Part shown: positions 9,676 through 17,779 of the stretch, one piece after another | Position numbering within the stretch: the stretch's first letter is position 1 | How the letters are laid out: every line of letters begins with the position of its first letter | DNA from: Ornithinimicrobium cerasi | GTDB lineage: Bacteria > Actinomycetota > Actinomycetes > Actinomycetales > Dermatophilaceae | Length of the DNA: 64,000 bases | NCBI RefSeq assembly: GCF_003702705.1 | Contig: NZ_QZMN01000015.1 | Span: 45,986-109,985, forward strand | Reading direction: 5' to 3' | Translations under genes and position numbers: made by a program | The notes under the pieces: model-generated | Told to the model about the DNA's origin: nothing | Databases searched by the model: none | Seen by the model: only the letters and a program-made list of their open reading frames with translations

Positions 9676-10407
9676 TCAGCGATGGTCGCCCCGCGGCCCG
9701 CTGAAGCGGTAGCCGACGCCGCGGATGGTGCTGATGAGCGACTCCCGCTCCGGTCCCAGCTTGGCGCGCAGCCGTCGGATGTGGACGTCGACGGTCCGCG
9801 TGCCCCCGTAGTAGTCGAGCCCCCAGACCTCCTGCAGCAGCAGGTCGCGGGTCACGACACGCCCGGGGCGCTGCACGAGGTAGCGCAGCAGCTCGAACTC
9901 CTTGAAGGTCAGGTCCAGCGGCTGGCCGCCCGCGCGCACCGACCAGCTGGCCTCGTCCACCACGACGTCCGCAACGCGGATGGCCTCCGGCTCGGCGTGG
10001 CCCCCGCCCTGCGCCGGCACCGACCCCCGTCCCTGGCGGTCGCGGCCCAGGAGGAGTCGGACGCGTGCACCGACCTCGGTCGGGCCGGCCCCGGTCGCGC
10101 ACACGTCGTCGGCGGGCCAGCCGGCGTCGACGAGCCCCAGCGCCGTCTCCCCGAGGACGGCGAGCACCGGGCAGCCGAGCTCCAGGGCGGCGAGCGAGCG
10201 CAGGGTGCCGTGGCCGACCATGAGGTCGGTGACGAGGTCGACGAGCACGAGGTCGGGCTCGCGGGCATGGTGGCCGTCGGTCAGCAGCACGCCGACGTCC
10301 ATCCCGTGCACCGTCACCACGTGCGGGAGCAGCGCCAGGCCGGGCAGCACGGAGGGCACCGCGTCCGCCGCGGGGAGGTGGGTGCTCAGCAGCACCAGGT
10401 CGGCCAC
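9676..10407 (-). CDS. glnR: GlnR-type OmpR-family transcriptional regulator
   Basis: Orphan response-regulator-like activator of nitrogen assimilation genes in actinobacteria. The 243 residues comprise an atypical receiver domain (1-120) and a winged-helix DNA-binding domain. Seen: LDLTFKEFELLRYL, QEVWGLDYYGGTRTVDVH, IRRLRAKLGPE and TIRGVGYRF, very close to Streptomyces and mycobacterial GlnR. The start is set at the GTG 10407 because a -10 box (TATCCT) ends 6 bases upstream. A GTG two codons earlier (10413) would sit directly against that box. It is divergent from the membrane gene at 10447 and upstream of mshD. Confidence 0.88.
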   Translation of the reverse strand: MADLVLLSTHLPAADAVPSVLPGLALLPHVVTVHGMDVGVLLTDGHHAREPDLVLVDLVTDLMVGHGTLRSLAALELGCPVLAVLGETALGLVDAGWPADDVCATGAGPTEVGARVRLLLGRDRQGRGSVPAQGGGHAEPEAIRVADVVVDEASWSVRAGGQPLDLTFKEFELLRYLVQRPGRVVTRDLLLQEVWGLDYYGGTRTVDVHIRRLRAKLGPERESLISTIRGVGYRFSGPRGDHR

Positions 10408-10413
10408 CCCCAC

Positions 10414-10419
10414 AGGATA
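10414..10419 (-). promoter_or_regulatory. -10 box of glnR
   Basis: TATCCT on the minus strand, 6 bases before the GTG at 10407. It decides between two adjacent GTG codons and predicts a leaderless transcript. Confidence 0.65.
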
Positions 10420-10434
10420 GGGACCGCGTACACG

Positions 10435-10440
10435 GATAAT
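10435..10440 (+). promoter_or_regulatory. -10 box of the 10447 membrane gene
   Basis: GATAAT, 6 bases before the ATG at 10447. It lies back to back with the glnR -10 box only 15 bases away, so the two leaderless promoters overlap. Confidence 0.65.
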
Positions 10441-10446
10441 GGTCAG

Positions 10447-11235
10447 ATGACGACGACGCCAGCCGACACGACCCCGCGCGCCGGGGTCCCTGTCCCGGTG
10501 ACCGTGGCGGTCGTCGTGGTGTGCCTGGTCCTCGGTATGGCGTCGCTCGCCTCCGCCGGTGTGCTCGCCTTCGCGCTCGCCGGCGCGGTCGTCCTCGTCG
10601 CCTGGGGGTGGGCCGGGGCGCTCGCGCTGCCGACCCCCCGGGGCACCGTGGGGACGATCGTCGTGGGCGGGTTGGCTCTCGTCGCGGCCGTCGGCCTGCC
10701 CGACGAGGGCCCCTGGCTGTCCTGGGTGCCCGCGGCGCTGGCCCTGGCGATGCTCGCGGCCTTCGTCCACCAGCTGCTGCGCCGCGACGGCCGGCCGCGC
10801 GTGGTTCAGTCGGTGAGCGCCGTGGTGCTGGCGCTGGGGCTGCTCGCCTGCGGCGTGCTGCTCGTGCCGCTCACCCGGACCGAGGCGGGCACGGAGCTGG
10901 TGATCGGTGCCCTCGCCGCCGCCCTGGCGTCCTCGGTCTCCGACCTCGCCGGCCGGTGGCCGGGGCTCGCGGGGTGGCTGACCCCCCTCGCGCTGACCGT
11001 CGGTGGTGCCGCGGCGGTCCTGGTCGCGCTGGTGATGGAGGCGGAGTGGACGACCTGGCTGCTGCTCGGCGTGGCGAGCGCGGCGCTGAGCCACGCCCTG
11101 CGCGCCGTCCTGGGCCCGCTGCCCGCGATGAGCCAGCCCCGCCCGCGACTCGTGGCCGCGCTCACCTCGGTGCTCGTGGTCGGCGTGGTGCCCTACCTCG
11201 TGGCCGGGGCGCTCGTCCCCGACGCGCTCCTCTGA
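10447..11235 (+). CDS. Polytopic membrane protein of unknown function
   Basis: The 262-residue protein is almost entirely hydrophobic, with roughly seven or eight membrane segments (for example VTVAVVVVCLVLGMASLASA and LVAALTSVLVVGVVPYLVAGA) and few charged loops. No transporter or enzyme motif is recognised. It is divergent from glnR and shares its promoter region. The 3' end overlaps the convergent nitrobindin gene by 43 bases. Confidence 0.78.
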   Translation: MTTTPADTTPRAGVPVPVTVAVVVVCLVLGMASLASAGVLAFALAGAVVLVAWGWAGALALPTPRGTVGTIVVGGLALVAAVGLPDEGPWLSWVPAALALAMLAAFVHQLLRRDGRPRVVQSVSAVVLALGLLACGVLLVPLTRTEAGTELVIGALAAALASSVSDLAGRWPGLAGWLTPLALTVGGAAAVLVALVMEAEWTTWLLLGVASAALSHALRAVLGPLPAMSQPRPRLVAALTSVLVVGVVPYLVAGALVPDALL

Positions 11236-11744
11236 CGAGGAGCGGGACAGACGCGGCGGAGCTCGGCCGACACGTGCGACTGGATCGGGTGCCCGGTGGC
11301 CGCCATGTCCATCACCCACATCATGTTGCCCTTGACGTAGCCGTAGAGCCGGTGGGCGGCGGCATACTCCTTGGCGTGCGGGCTGCGCATGACGCCGTCG
11401 GTGCGCAGCTCGACCTTCGCGGGCGACATCTCCCCGGCGTACAGCTCCACGATCCCGGTCGGGTGGGCGAGGAGGAGCTCGACCTCCGTGCCGTCGGGCT
11501 GCGGCCGCCAGAACCCGGTCTCGACCGCCGCGGCCCGCTCCTGGTTGCCCTGCTCGTCGAGCAGCCAGGCCCGGGAGGTCCACATGAGGAACGGCCGGCC
11601 GTCGTGGGTGACGTCGATCTCCTGGCCGAAGTTGCGCGACTCGATCGAGGGGTAGCCGACCACCCCTGCCCCCGCCCAGGAGCCGATCATCCAGGCGAGC
11701 GGGGCGCACTGGGGGTGCATGGTGGGGTCGATCTCGATGGGCAC
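11193..11744 (-). CDS. Nitrobindin-like heme-binding beta-barrel (FABP/THAP4-like)
   Basis: Small heme protein family proposed to isomerise peroxynitrite to nitrate. Seen: the signature IGSWAGAGVVGYPSIESRNF near residues 20-39 and the C-terminal HPIQSHVSAELRRV, whose histidines include the likely axial ligand. The protein has 183 residues. The family fold ends near ELRRV, so the last 18 residues, encoded inside the convergent membrane gene, look like a read-through extension. GTG start at 11744 with a -10 box 6 bases upstream. Confidence 0.85.
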   Translation of the reverse strand: MPIEIDPTMHPQCAPLAWMIGSWAGAGVVGYPSIESRNFGQEIDVTHDGRPFLMWTSRAWLLDEQGNQERAAAVETGFWRPQPDGTEVELLLAHPTGIVELYAGEMSPAKVELRTDGVMRSPHAKEYAAAHRLYGYVKGNMMWVMDMAATGHPIQSHVSAELRRVCPAPRQRSASGTSAPATR

Positions 11745-11750
11745 CGCCCC

Positions 11751-11756
11751 ATGGTA
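11751..11756 (-). promoter_or_regulatory. -10 box of the nitrobindin gene
   Basis: TACCAT on the minus strand, 6 bases before the GTG start and inside the 16-base gap behind the LCP gene. The nitrobindin gene therefore has its own leaderless promoter despite the close spacing. Confidence 0.6.
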
Positions 11757-11760
11757 GGCG

Positions 11761-13002
11761 TCAGCCGCAGACGCCGCTGAACCCGCTCGTCGGCGACACG
11801 TTGTCGACGTAGGACCCCATGGAGTCCGTCCGCAGCGCCTCCGAGAGCCGCCCCATCTGGCTCTGCGACATCAGGACGATGGACCCGGCGACCGGGTGGT
11901 CGGAGATGCCGCACCACGGTCCCTGCCAGAAGCTGATGTCGCCGCCGCGGACGTTGCGCATCGAGAAGCCGAGGTCGCGCATGTCACCGACCCGCAGGTC
12001 CTCGTCGACCGTGAGGTTGGTCGTGGCGGCGTCCACGAAGGAGGCCAGGCGGGCCGGGTTGGTCAGCGTCTCGCGGGAGAGCGCCTTGAGCATGACCGCC
12101 TTGACGAACTGCATCTGGCGCTCGCCCCGGGAGATGTCACCCTGGGAGAGCGAGTAGCGCTCGCGGACGAAGCGCAGTCCCTCGTCGCCGTTCATGTGCT
12201 GCACGCCGGTGCTGAACCCGCCGCCGCCCTCGGTCACCGTGACGTCGACGCCGCCGATCGCGTCGGTCATGGCCCGGAAGCTCTCGAAGTTGACGATGAC
12301 GACGTGGTCGATCGGCACGTCGACGAGCGGCTGCAGCGTCTGCACCAGGAGCGGTGCGCCACCGTAGGAGTAGGCCGCGTTGATCTTGGAGGAACCACCG
12401 GTCCCCGCGATCGGCACGAACAGGTCGCGGGGGAAGTGGACCAGGTCGACCCGGTCGCGGTCGTCGCTGATGTGCATGAGGACGATGACGTCGGACCGGC
12501 CCCGCTCGACCCCGAGGTCCCGGCTGTCGGTCCCGATGATGAGGAAGTTGAGGGCGTCCCCGGCGGTGGGGGTGCGCTCGGGGCTCGTCGCGACCACCTC
12601 GAGCCCCTCGACGTCGATGACCGTGCCGTCCTCGGCCACGATCGGGGCGACCGGTCCGTCCTCCTCCTCACCGTCGCCGGCGCCGTCGTCACCCTCGGCG
12701 CCCGTGTCCCCCGGGGCCTCGCCCGTCTCCCCGGCGTCGTCCTGCCCCGGTCGGTTGCCGCCGGTCAGGTCGGGGGAGATCGTGATGACGTCGTCGTCGT
12801 CGGCGCGCAGCTCCTCGTGGGTGATGTTGTCCGCGACCGTGCGCTGCAGGAAGAACGCATACCCCGCCACCACGAGGATCCCGACGAGCGCCAGCACCCC
12901 CACCACCTGGGCCATCGCGCGCAGGGGACGCCGCCGTCGCCGCTCGCGACGCGTGCCCCCCGGGACGTCGGCTGAGCCGCTCGGACGGTCCTCGTACCCC
13001 AT
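11761..13002 (-). CDS. LytR-CpsA-Psr (LCP) family cell-wall polymer ligase
   Basis: Membrane-anchored enzyme family that attaches lipid-linked glycopolymers to peptidoglycan. The protein has 413 residues: an Arg-rich cytoplasmic N-terminus, one membrane helix (VVGVLALVGILVVAGYAFFL, about 32-52), an acidic Gly/Asp/Glu linker, then the LCP domain. Seen: FLIIGTDSRD, GRSDVIVLMHI, VHFPRDLFVPI, KINAAYSYGG and RFVRERYSLSQGDISRGERQ, which hold the Arg and Asp residues that bind the pyrophosphate lipid. ATG start with a -10 box 8 bases upstream. Divergent from ygfZ. Confidence 0.92.
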   Translation of the reverse strand: MGYEDRPSGSADVPGGTRRERRRRRPLRAMAQVVGVLALVGILVVAGYAFFLQRTVADNITHEELRADDDDVITISPDLTGGNRPGQDDAGETGEAPGDTGAEGDDGAGDGEEEDGPVAPIVAEDGTVIDVEGLEVVATSPERTPTAGDALNFLIIGTDSRDLGVERGRSDVIVLMHISDDRDRVDLVHFPRDLFVPIAGTGGSSKINAAYSYGGAPLLVQTLQPLVDVPIDHVVIVNFESFRAMTDAIGGVDVTVTEGGGGFSTGVQHMNGDEGLRFVRERYSLSQGDISRGERQMQFVKAVMLKALSRETLTNPARLASFVDAATTNLTVDEDLRVGDMRDLGFSMRNVRGGDISFWQGPWCGISDHPVAGSIVLMSQSQMGRLSEALRTDSMGSYVDNVSPTSGFSGVCG

Positions 13003-13010
13003 GGGGTGGG

Positions 13011-13016
13011 AGTGTA
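13011..13016 (-). promoter_or_regulatory. -10 box of the LCP gene
   Basis: TACACT on the minus strand, 8 bases before the ATG at 13002. Leaderless. Confidence 0.6.
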
Positions 13017-13056
13017 CGGTCCCCGGCTGGGGTCCGGGACCCGTCCGCAGGTGCCG

Positions 13057-13062
13057 TAGCGT
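13057..13062 (+). promoter_or_regulatory. -10 box of ygfZ
   Basis: TAGCGT, 7 bases before the ATG at 13070. Leaderless and divergent from the LCP promoter. Confidence 0.65.
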
Positions 13063-13069
13063 GCAGGGC

Positions 13070-14086
13070 ATGAGTGTGCTGCTGACCCGCCCCGGCGCCG
13101 TCGTCGGCGCCGGTCCCGACGCCGGTGTCGCGTCGCACTACGGGGGACCGCACAAGGAGCAGGTGCTCCTCGCCGAGGGCCTGGCCGTCGTCGACCTCTC
13201 CCACCGCGGCGTCGTCACCGTCTCCGGCCCGGACCGTCTCTCCTGGCTGCACTCGCTCACCACCCAGCTGCTCATCGACCTGCCGCCGCGCACGTCGAGG
13301 GAGACCCTGATCCTGTCCCCGAAGGGTCACGTCGAGCACGCCCTCCACGTCGTGGACGACGGGGACACCACGTGGCTGACCACCGAGCCCGGCGCGTCCG
13401 GCGCCGTGGCCGGGTGGCTCGACTCCATGCGCTTCATGCTCCGGGTCGAGGTCGAGGACGTCTCCGACCGGTATGCCGTGCTCGGCGAGCCCGTGGGGGC
13501 GGAGTCGGTCGAGGGCGAGCCGATCGCCTGGGTCGACCCCTGGCCCACCCTCGTCGGGGACACCTTCGTCTACGGACCCGAGCCGGCCGACCACCCCGCG
13601 CTGGGCCGGTCCTGGCGCGAGCTCGTCGTCCCGGTGGAGGAGCTCGAGGCCGCCGTCGGCGACCGGCCGCTCGCCGGGACGTGGGCCGCCGAGGCGCTGC
13701 GGGTGGCGGCCTGGCGCCCGCGCGCCGGCGTCGACACCGACCACCGCACCATCCCGCACGAGCTGGACTGGCTGCGCACCGCCGTGCACCTGCACAAGGG
13801 CTGCTACCGCGGGCAGGAGACCGTCGCGCGGGTGCGCAACCTCGGCCGTCCCCCGCGCCGGGTGGTCTTCCTCCACCTCGACGGGTCCGGCCACGTGCTC
13901 CCCGAGCCCGGCGCCGAGCTCGTGCCCGTCGACGGCGGCCGCCCCGTCGGCCAGCTGACCAGCGTGGCGCGGCACCACGAGGACGGGCCGATCGCGCTGG
14001 CCGTCGTCAAGCGCAACCTCGACCCCGCGACGGTCCTCCTGGCCGGCACCACCAGCGCGGCCCAGACCGTCGTCGTCGCCCCCTGA
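13070..14086 (+). CDS. ygfZ: Folate-binding protein YgfZ (iron-sulfur cluster repair/assembly)
   Basis: GcvT-related protein that uses folate to support iron-sulfur enzymes, particularly under oxidative stress. The protein has 338 residues. Seen: VVDLSHRGVVTVSGPDRLSW at the N-terminus, SPKGHVEHAL, and the family signature KGCYRGQETVARV, which contains the essential Cys, near residues 243-255. The start is fixed by the leaderless -10 box. A possible terminator hairpin follows at 14105-14129. Confidence 0.92.
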   Translation: MSVLLTRPGAVVGAGPDAGVASHYGGPHKEQVLLAEGLAVVDLSHRGVVTVSGPDRLSWLHSLTTQLLIDLPPRTSRETLILSPKGHVEHALHVVDDGDTTWLTTEPGASGAVAGWLDSMRFMLRVEVEDVSDRYAVLGEPVGAESVEGEPIAWVDPWPTLVGDTFVYGPEPADHPALGRSWRELVVPVEELEAAVGDRPLAGTWAAEALRVAAWRPRAGVDTDHRTIPHELDWLRTAVHLHKGCYRGQETVARVRNLGRPPRRVVFLHLDGSGHVLPEPGAELVPVDGGRPVGQLTSVARHHEDGPIALAVVKRNLDPATVLLAGTTSAAQTVVVAP

Positions 14087-14104
14087 CGCACCACTCCTGA
14101 CGCA

Positions 14105-14129
14105 CCGACGGGGCCGACGGACCCGTCGG
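14105..14129 (+). terminator. Putative terminator hairpin after ygfZ
   Basis: CCGACGGG at 14105 pairs with CCCGTCGG at 14122 (8-bp stem, 9-base loop). An alternative 8-bp stem with a 2-base loop overlaps it. There is no T tract, as is usual in such GC-rich genomes. Confidence 0.4.
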
Positions 14130-14184
14130 CCGGACCTGGGCGTGCGCGCCCCGAGGCGCGTGCACGGCACACCCCCGCCCCTGA

Positions 14185-14190
14185 GAGGAT
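14185..14190 (+). promoter_or_regulatory. -10 box of the BKACE-asparaginase-dtd operon
   Basis: GAGGAT, 6 bases before the ATG at 14197. It has the conserved A at position 2 and T at position 6 but is a weaker match than most. Confidence 0.45.
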
Positions 14191-14196
14191 CGGCGC

Positions 14197-15039
14197 ATGC
14201 CCGGAACGCTCATCACCGTCGCGCCCACGGGGGCCGAGACCGCCAAGGCCGACGTGCCGCAGCTGCCCACGACCCTGGAGGAGCTGGTCGAGACGGCGCA
14301 GCGGTGCGAGGCGGCCGGCGCGGGCCTCGTCCACGTGCACGTGCGCGACAGCGACGCGGGGCACGTCCCCACCCTCGACCCCGTCCGCCTGCGCGACACC
14401 GTGCAGGCGCTGCGCGAGGCCACCGACCTCGTCGTCCAGCTCTCCACCGGCGGCTCGGTCCACGACCCCCTCGAGGCGCGGCTCACCGTCCTCGACGCCG
14501 AGCCCGACTCCTGCAGCCTGACGTGCGGCACGCTCAACTTCGGCGACGACGTCTTCCTCAACCCGTTCCCGTTCATGAGCGACCTCTACGTGCAGGCGCA
14601 GGAGCGGGAGGTGGTGCCCGAGTTCGAGCTGTTCGACCTCGGCCACGTCGCCGCGCTGCGGCGGCTGCTCGACCGCCACGGGCTGCCGTACGGCGGCAAG
14701 GTCCACGTCGACCTCGTCACCGGGGTGCCCGGCGGGATGCCCGGCACCGTCGAGGCGCTGGTGGCCGCCGTGCAGATGCTGCCCCCCGAGGTCACCAGCT
14801 GGTCGGCCACCGGCATCGGCCGCGCCCACCTGCCGGTCGCCGCCGCCGCCCTGGCGATGGGCGGGCACCTGCGCGTCGGGATGGAGGACAACCTCGTGTA
14901 TGCCCGGGGCAGGCCGGTGCAGCACAACGCCGAGCTGGTGGAGCGGGTGGCGGGCCTGGCCACGACGATGCAGCGCCCGCCCCTGCGCCCCGACGAGGCA
15001 CGTGAGCTGCTCGGGGTCAAGGAGAGGCGGTCGCGATGA
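14197..15039 (+). CDS. Beta-keto acid cleavage enzyme family protein (BKACE, DUF849)
   Basis: Zn-dependent family that condenses a beta-keto acid with acetyl-CoA, giving acetoacetate and a CoA ester. The 280 residues match the family. Seen: HVHVRDSDAGH near residue 47 (metal-binding His pair), VVQLSTGGS, CGTLNFGDDVF, and GGHLRVGMEDNLVYARG near the C-terminus. The substrate cannot be told. It starts an operon: its stop overlaps the next ATG. Confidence 0.88.
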   Translation: MPGTLITVAPTGAETAKADVPQLPTTLEELVETAQRCEAAGAGLVHVHVRDSDAGHVPTLDPVRLRDTVQALREATDLVVQLSTGGSVHDPLEARLTVLDAEPDSCSLTCGTLNFGDDVFLNPFPFMSDLYVQAQEREVVPEFELFDLGHVAALRRLLDRHGLPYGGKVHVDLVTGVPGGMPGTVEALVAAVQMLPPEVTSWSATGIGRAHLPVAAAALAMGGHLRVGMEDNLVYARGRPVQHNAELVERVAGLATTMQRPPLRPDEARELLGVKERRSR

Positions 15040-16112
15040 CCCAGGACCTCGGCACCGGGCGCCCCGGGCCCCTCACGACCCGGCCCCCCGGCGAGGACGA
15101 CCCCGTCGCCCCGCGTGAGCGCCACGCCCCGAGCCCGCTCGGGGCGGCACCAGTCGTCGCGGAGGTGGTCCGCAGCGGCTTCGTCGAGTCGGTCCACCAC
15201 GGGATCGTCGCGGCCACCGGCCCGGACGGCAGCCTCCTGCTGGCGGTCGGCCCCGTCGACGCACCCGTCCTGCCCCGCTCCTCGCTCAAGCCCCTGCAGA
15301 CGGTGGCGATGCTGCGCGCCGGTGCGGTGCTGGACGGCGAGGAGCTCGTCGCCCTCGCCTCCGCGAGCCACTCCGGCGAGGACTTCCACCAGGAGGGGGC
15401 CCGTCGCATCCTGGCCTCCGTCGGCCTGACCGAGGCGGCTCTGCAGAACACCCCCGACCGGCCGCTCTCCGAGGAGCACCGCGCCCGCTGGGTCGCGGAG
15501 GGCCGCCCGCCGGCGGCGGTCGCGCAGAACTGCTCCGGCAAGCACGCCGCGATGCTCGCCGCGTGCGTCGCCGCCGGGTGGGACACCGCCGGCTACCGCG
15601 ACCCCGACCACCCGCTGCAGCGGCTCGTCGTCGAGGTCGTCGAGGAGCTGACCGGCGAGCCCGTCGGCGGCGTGACCGTCGACGGGTGCGGCGCACCGGC
15701 GCTCGCGGTCACCCCGGCCGGGCTCGCCCGGGCGTTCGGGCGCCTGGCGTCCGCCGCGCCGGGGACGCACGAGGCCCGGGTCGCGGACGCGCTCCGCGCC
15801 CACCCGCGCTGGCTCGGCGGCACCGGCCGCGACGTCACCCGGCTGGTGGAGGGCGTCCCCGGGCTCATCGCCAAGGACGGGGCGGAGTCGGTGTATGCCG
15901 TGGGGCTCGCCGACGGGACCGGCCTCGCCGTGAAGATCACCGACGGGGGCGAGCGCGCCCGGGTCGTCGTCACGACCGCGGCGCTGCGCCGGCTGGGGGC
16001 GCTCGACCTCGGCCCCGGCGTCGCCGACGTGCTGGCCGCCCTCGACGCCGAGGCGGTGGTGCGCGGTCACGGCCGGGCAGTGGGGGCCGTCCGCGCCGTC
16101 CCGCTGCCGTGA
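15036..16112 (+). CDS. L-asparaginase, type II-like (PF06089 family)
   Basis: Predicted to hydrolyse asparagine to aspartate and ammonia. This is the Rhizobium-type asparaginase family, unrelated to E. coli AnsA/AnsB. The protein has 358 residues. Seen: [27 protein letters not shown] (catalytic Ser-x-x-Lys), [22 protein letters not shown] and [11 protein letters not shown]. The first roughly 35 residues are a Pro/Arg-rich extension before the family core. ATGA overlap with BKACE upstream and GTGA with dtd downstream. Confidence 0.9.
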   Translation: MTQDLGTGRPGPLTTRPPGEDDPVAPRERHAPSPLGAAPVVAEVVRSGFVESVHHGIVAATGPDGSLLLAVGPVDAPVLPRSSLKPLQTVAMLRAGAVLDGEELVALASASHSGEDFHQEGARRILASVGLTEAALQNTPDRPLSEEHRARWVAEGRPPAAVAQNCSGKHAAMLAACVAAGWDTAGYRDPDHPLQRLVVEVVEELTGEPVGGVTVDGCGAPALAVTPAGLARAFGRLASAAPGTHEARVADALRAHPRWLGGTGRDVTRLVEGVPGLIAKDGAESVYAVGLADGTGLAVKITDGGERARVVVTTAALRRLGALDLGPGVADVLAALDAEAVVRGHGRAVGAVRAVPLP

Positions 16113-16534
16113 GGGCGGTCCTGCAGCGGGTGACGCGGGCCAGCGTCAGCGTCGCCGGCGAGGTCGTCGGCGCGGTGGAGCGGCCCGGGATCCTCGCGCT
16201 CGTGGCGGCCACCCACGACGACGGCCCGGCCGAGGTGGAGACGATGGCGCGCAAGATCGCCGAGCTGCGCATCCTGCGCGACGAGCGGTCGGTCGCCGAG
16301 GCCGGGGCGCCGGTCCTCGTCGTCAGCCAGTTCACCCTCTACGGCCACACCCGCAAGGGCCGCCGGCCCTCGTGGGGCGACGCCGCCCCCGGCCCGGTGG
16401 CCGAGCCCCTGGTCGACGCGCTCGTCGCGGCGCTGCGGGCCCGCGGGGTGGAGGTGGCCACCGGCGTGTTCGGCGCCGCGATGGAGGTGGAGCTCGTCAA
16501 CGACGGACCCTTCACGGTGATCGTCGACACCTGA
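16109..16534 (+). CDS. dtd: D-aminoacyl-tRNA deacylase
   Basis: Removes D-amino acids (and glycine misloaded on tRNA-Ala) from tRNA. The 141 residues match the family. Seen: [14 protein letters not shown] at the start, the catalytic pocket motif [17 protein letters not shown], and [11 protein letters not shown] at the end (NGPVT in most members). The GTG start overlaps the asparaginase stop. A 7-bp hairpin immediately follows the stop. Confidence 0.95.
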   Translation: MRAVLQRVTRASVSVAGEVVGAVERPGILALVAATHDDGPAEVETMARKIAELRILRDERSVAEAGAPVLVVSQFTLYGHTRKGRRPSWGDAAPGPVAEPLVDALVAALRARGVEVATGVFGAAMEVELVNDGPFTVIVDT

Positions 16535-16552
16535 GCGCCGCCGACCGGCGCT
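16534..16552 (+). terminator. Hairpin after dtd
   Basis: AGCGCCG (16534) and CGGCGCT (16546) form a 7-bp stem with a 5-base loop directly at the dtd stop codon. A plausible end for the BKACE-asparaginase-dtd operon. Confidence 0.4.
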
Positions 16553-16576
16553 CCGGGACCTCCCAGCGGGACCGCA

Positions 16577-16582
16577 TACCCT
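16577..16582 (+). promoter_or_regulatory. -10 box of the DUF2516 gene
   Basis: TACCCT, 6 bases before the ATG at 16589. It argues against the GTG at 16583, which directly abuts the box. Confidence 0.65.
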
Positions 16583-16588
16583 GTGGTC

Positions 16589-16915
16589 ATGATGGCGCTC
16601 AACTCCGCCCAGAACCTCCTCGCCGCCGCCGTCGGTCTGGGGGTCTTCGCAATGATGCTGTGGGCGCTCGTCCACTGCGCGCGTACCCGGCAGGACGCCT
16701 TCCCGGCGGCCGGCAAGCGGACCAAGACGTTCTGGCTGCTGCTCACCGGGGGCGCGACGCTCGTCGGGTTCATCTTCATGCTCAACCCGTTCAACCTGTT
16801 CAACCTGGCCGCGATCGTGGCGGCCGGTGTCTACCACGCCGACGTCAAGCCCGCGGTCAACGGCGTCCAGCGCGGCGGCCAGGGGACCCACATGGGTCCC
16901 TACGGGCCGTGGTGA
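16589..16915 (+). CDS. DUF2516 family small membrane protein
   Basis: The 108-residue protein has about three membrane helices (LLAAAVGLGVFAMMLWALVH, TFWLLLTGGATLVGFIFML and FNLFNLAAIVAAGVYHADV) and a Gly-rich tail. It matches the conserved actinobacterial DUF2516 family of unknown role. Start set at ATG 16589 by the leaderless promoter. Its stop overlaps the GTG of the hydrolase gene, so they are co-translated. Confidence 0.8.
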   Translation: MMALNSAQNLLAAAVGLGVFAMMLWALVHCARTRQDAFPAAGKRTKTFWLLLTGGATLVGFIFMLNPFNLFNLAAIVAAGVYHADVKPAVNGVQRGGQGTHMGPYGPW

Positions 16916-17724
16916 CGCGCCCCGGCGCCCCTCGCACCCAGTTCGTCGACGGCCCCGCGGGGCCCCTGGAGATCCTGCGCACCGGCTCCGGCGACCCCAG
17001 CACGCTCCTCGTGCACGGGCTGGCGGGGTCGATCAGCACCACCCGCCCGTACGCCACCGGGGTCCCCGGACGGCGCACCTTCGTGCACCTGCGCTGCCAC
17101 GGCCGCTCGGTCACGCCCCCCGGTGGCTTCGGGTATGCCGATCTCGCGGCCGAGGTCTGGTCCGTCGCCGACCACCAAGACGTACGGGCCGACCGCGCCC
17201 TGGGCGTCAGCATGGGCGCGGGGGCGATCGTGAACGGGCTGACGCGCGACCCGGACCGGTTCGAGCGCGTCGTGCTGGTGGTGCCCGCCTCCCTGGACCG
17301 GGTGCGGTCGGACGCTGCCACGCAGGCCCTGGGCACCCTCGCCGCCCGCCTGGAGGCCGGTGACCTCGAGGCGGTGACCGACCACCTCGTGGCCGGGCAG
17401 CCGGAGTCGACGAGGGCCGACCCGGCCGTGCGGACCTGGGCCCGGGGCCAGGCGGAGCAGCTCCTCGCGAGCGGCGTCGCCCGGGCGCTGCGGGTGGTGC
17501 CCGAGCAGGTGCCGGTGCCGGACCGGTCGCTGCTGGCGCGGGTCACCTGCCCGGTGCTGGTCCTCGCCCAGGAGGGCGATCCCACCCACCCGGTGGCGGT
17601 GGCCGAGGAGCTGGCCGGCCTGCTGCCCCGCGCGACGCTGCGGGTGTCGGGGCCAGGTGGCATCATGTGGGCAGATCGTTCCGCCACCCGTGACGTCGTG
17701 GGGTCCTTCCTCGCGGGGCGATGA
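16912..17724 (+). CDS. Alpha/beta-fold hydrolase
   Basis: The 270 residues have the alpha/beta hydrolase fold. Seen: LLVHGLAGS (oxyanion region), HLRCHGRSVTPPGGFGYADL, the nucleophile elbow GVSMGAG with Ser near residue 100, and VLVLAQEGDPTHPV, which carries the acid Asp. The usual catalytic His near the end is not obvious: the family GGH position reads GPGGIMWADR. Substrate unknown. GTGA overlap with DUF2516. Confidence 0.8.
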   Translation: MTRPGAPRTQFVDGPAGPLEILRTGSGDPSTLLVHGLAGSISTTRPYATGVPGRRTFVHLRCHGRSVTPPGGFGYADLAAEVWSVADHQDVRADRALGVSMGAGAIVNGLTRDPDRFERVVLVVPASLDRVRSDAATQALGTLAARLEAGDLEAVTDHLVAGQPESTRADPAVRTWARGQAEQLLASGVARALRVVPEQVPVPDRSLLARVTCPVLVLAQEGDPTHPVAVAEELAGLLPRATLRVSGPGGIMWADRSATRDVVGSFLAGR

Positions 17725-17779
17725 GGAACCCCCCATGCAGGAGGCGCGCAGGGCGCCTCCGACGAAGGAGTGCTCTGCC

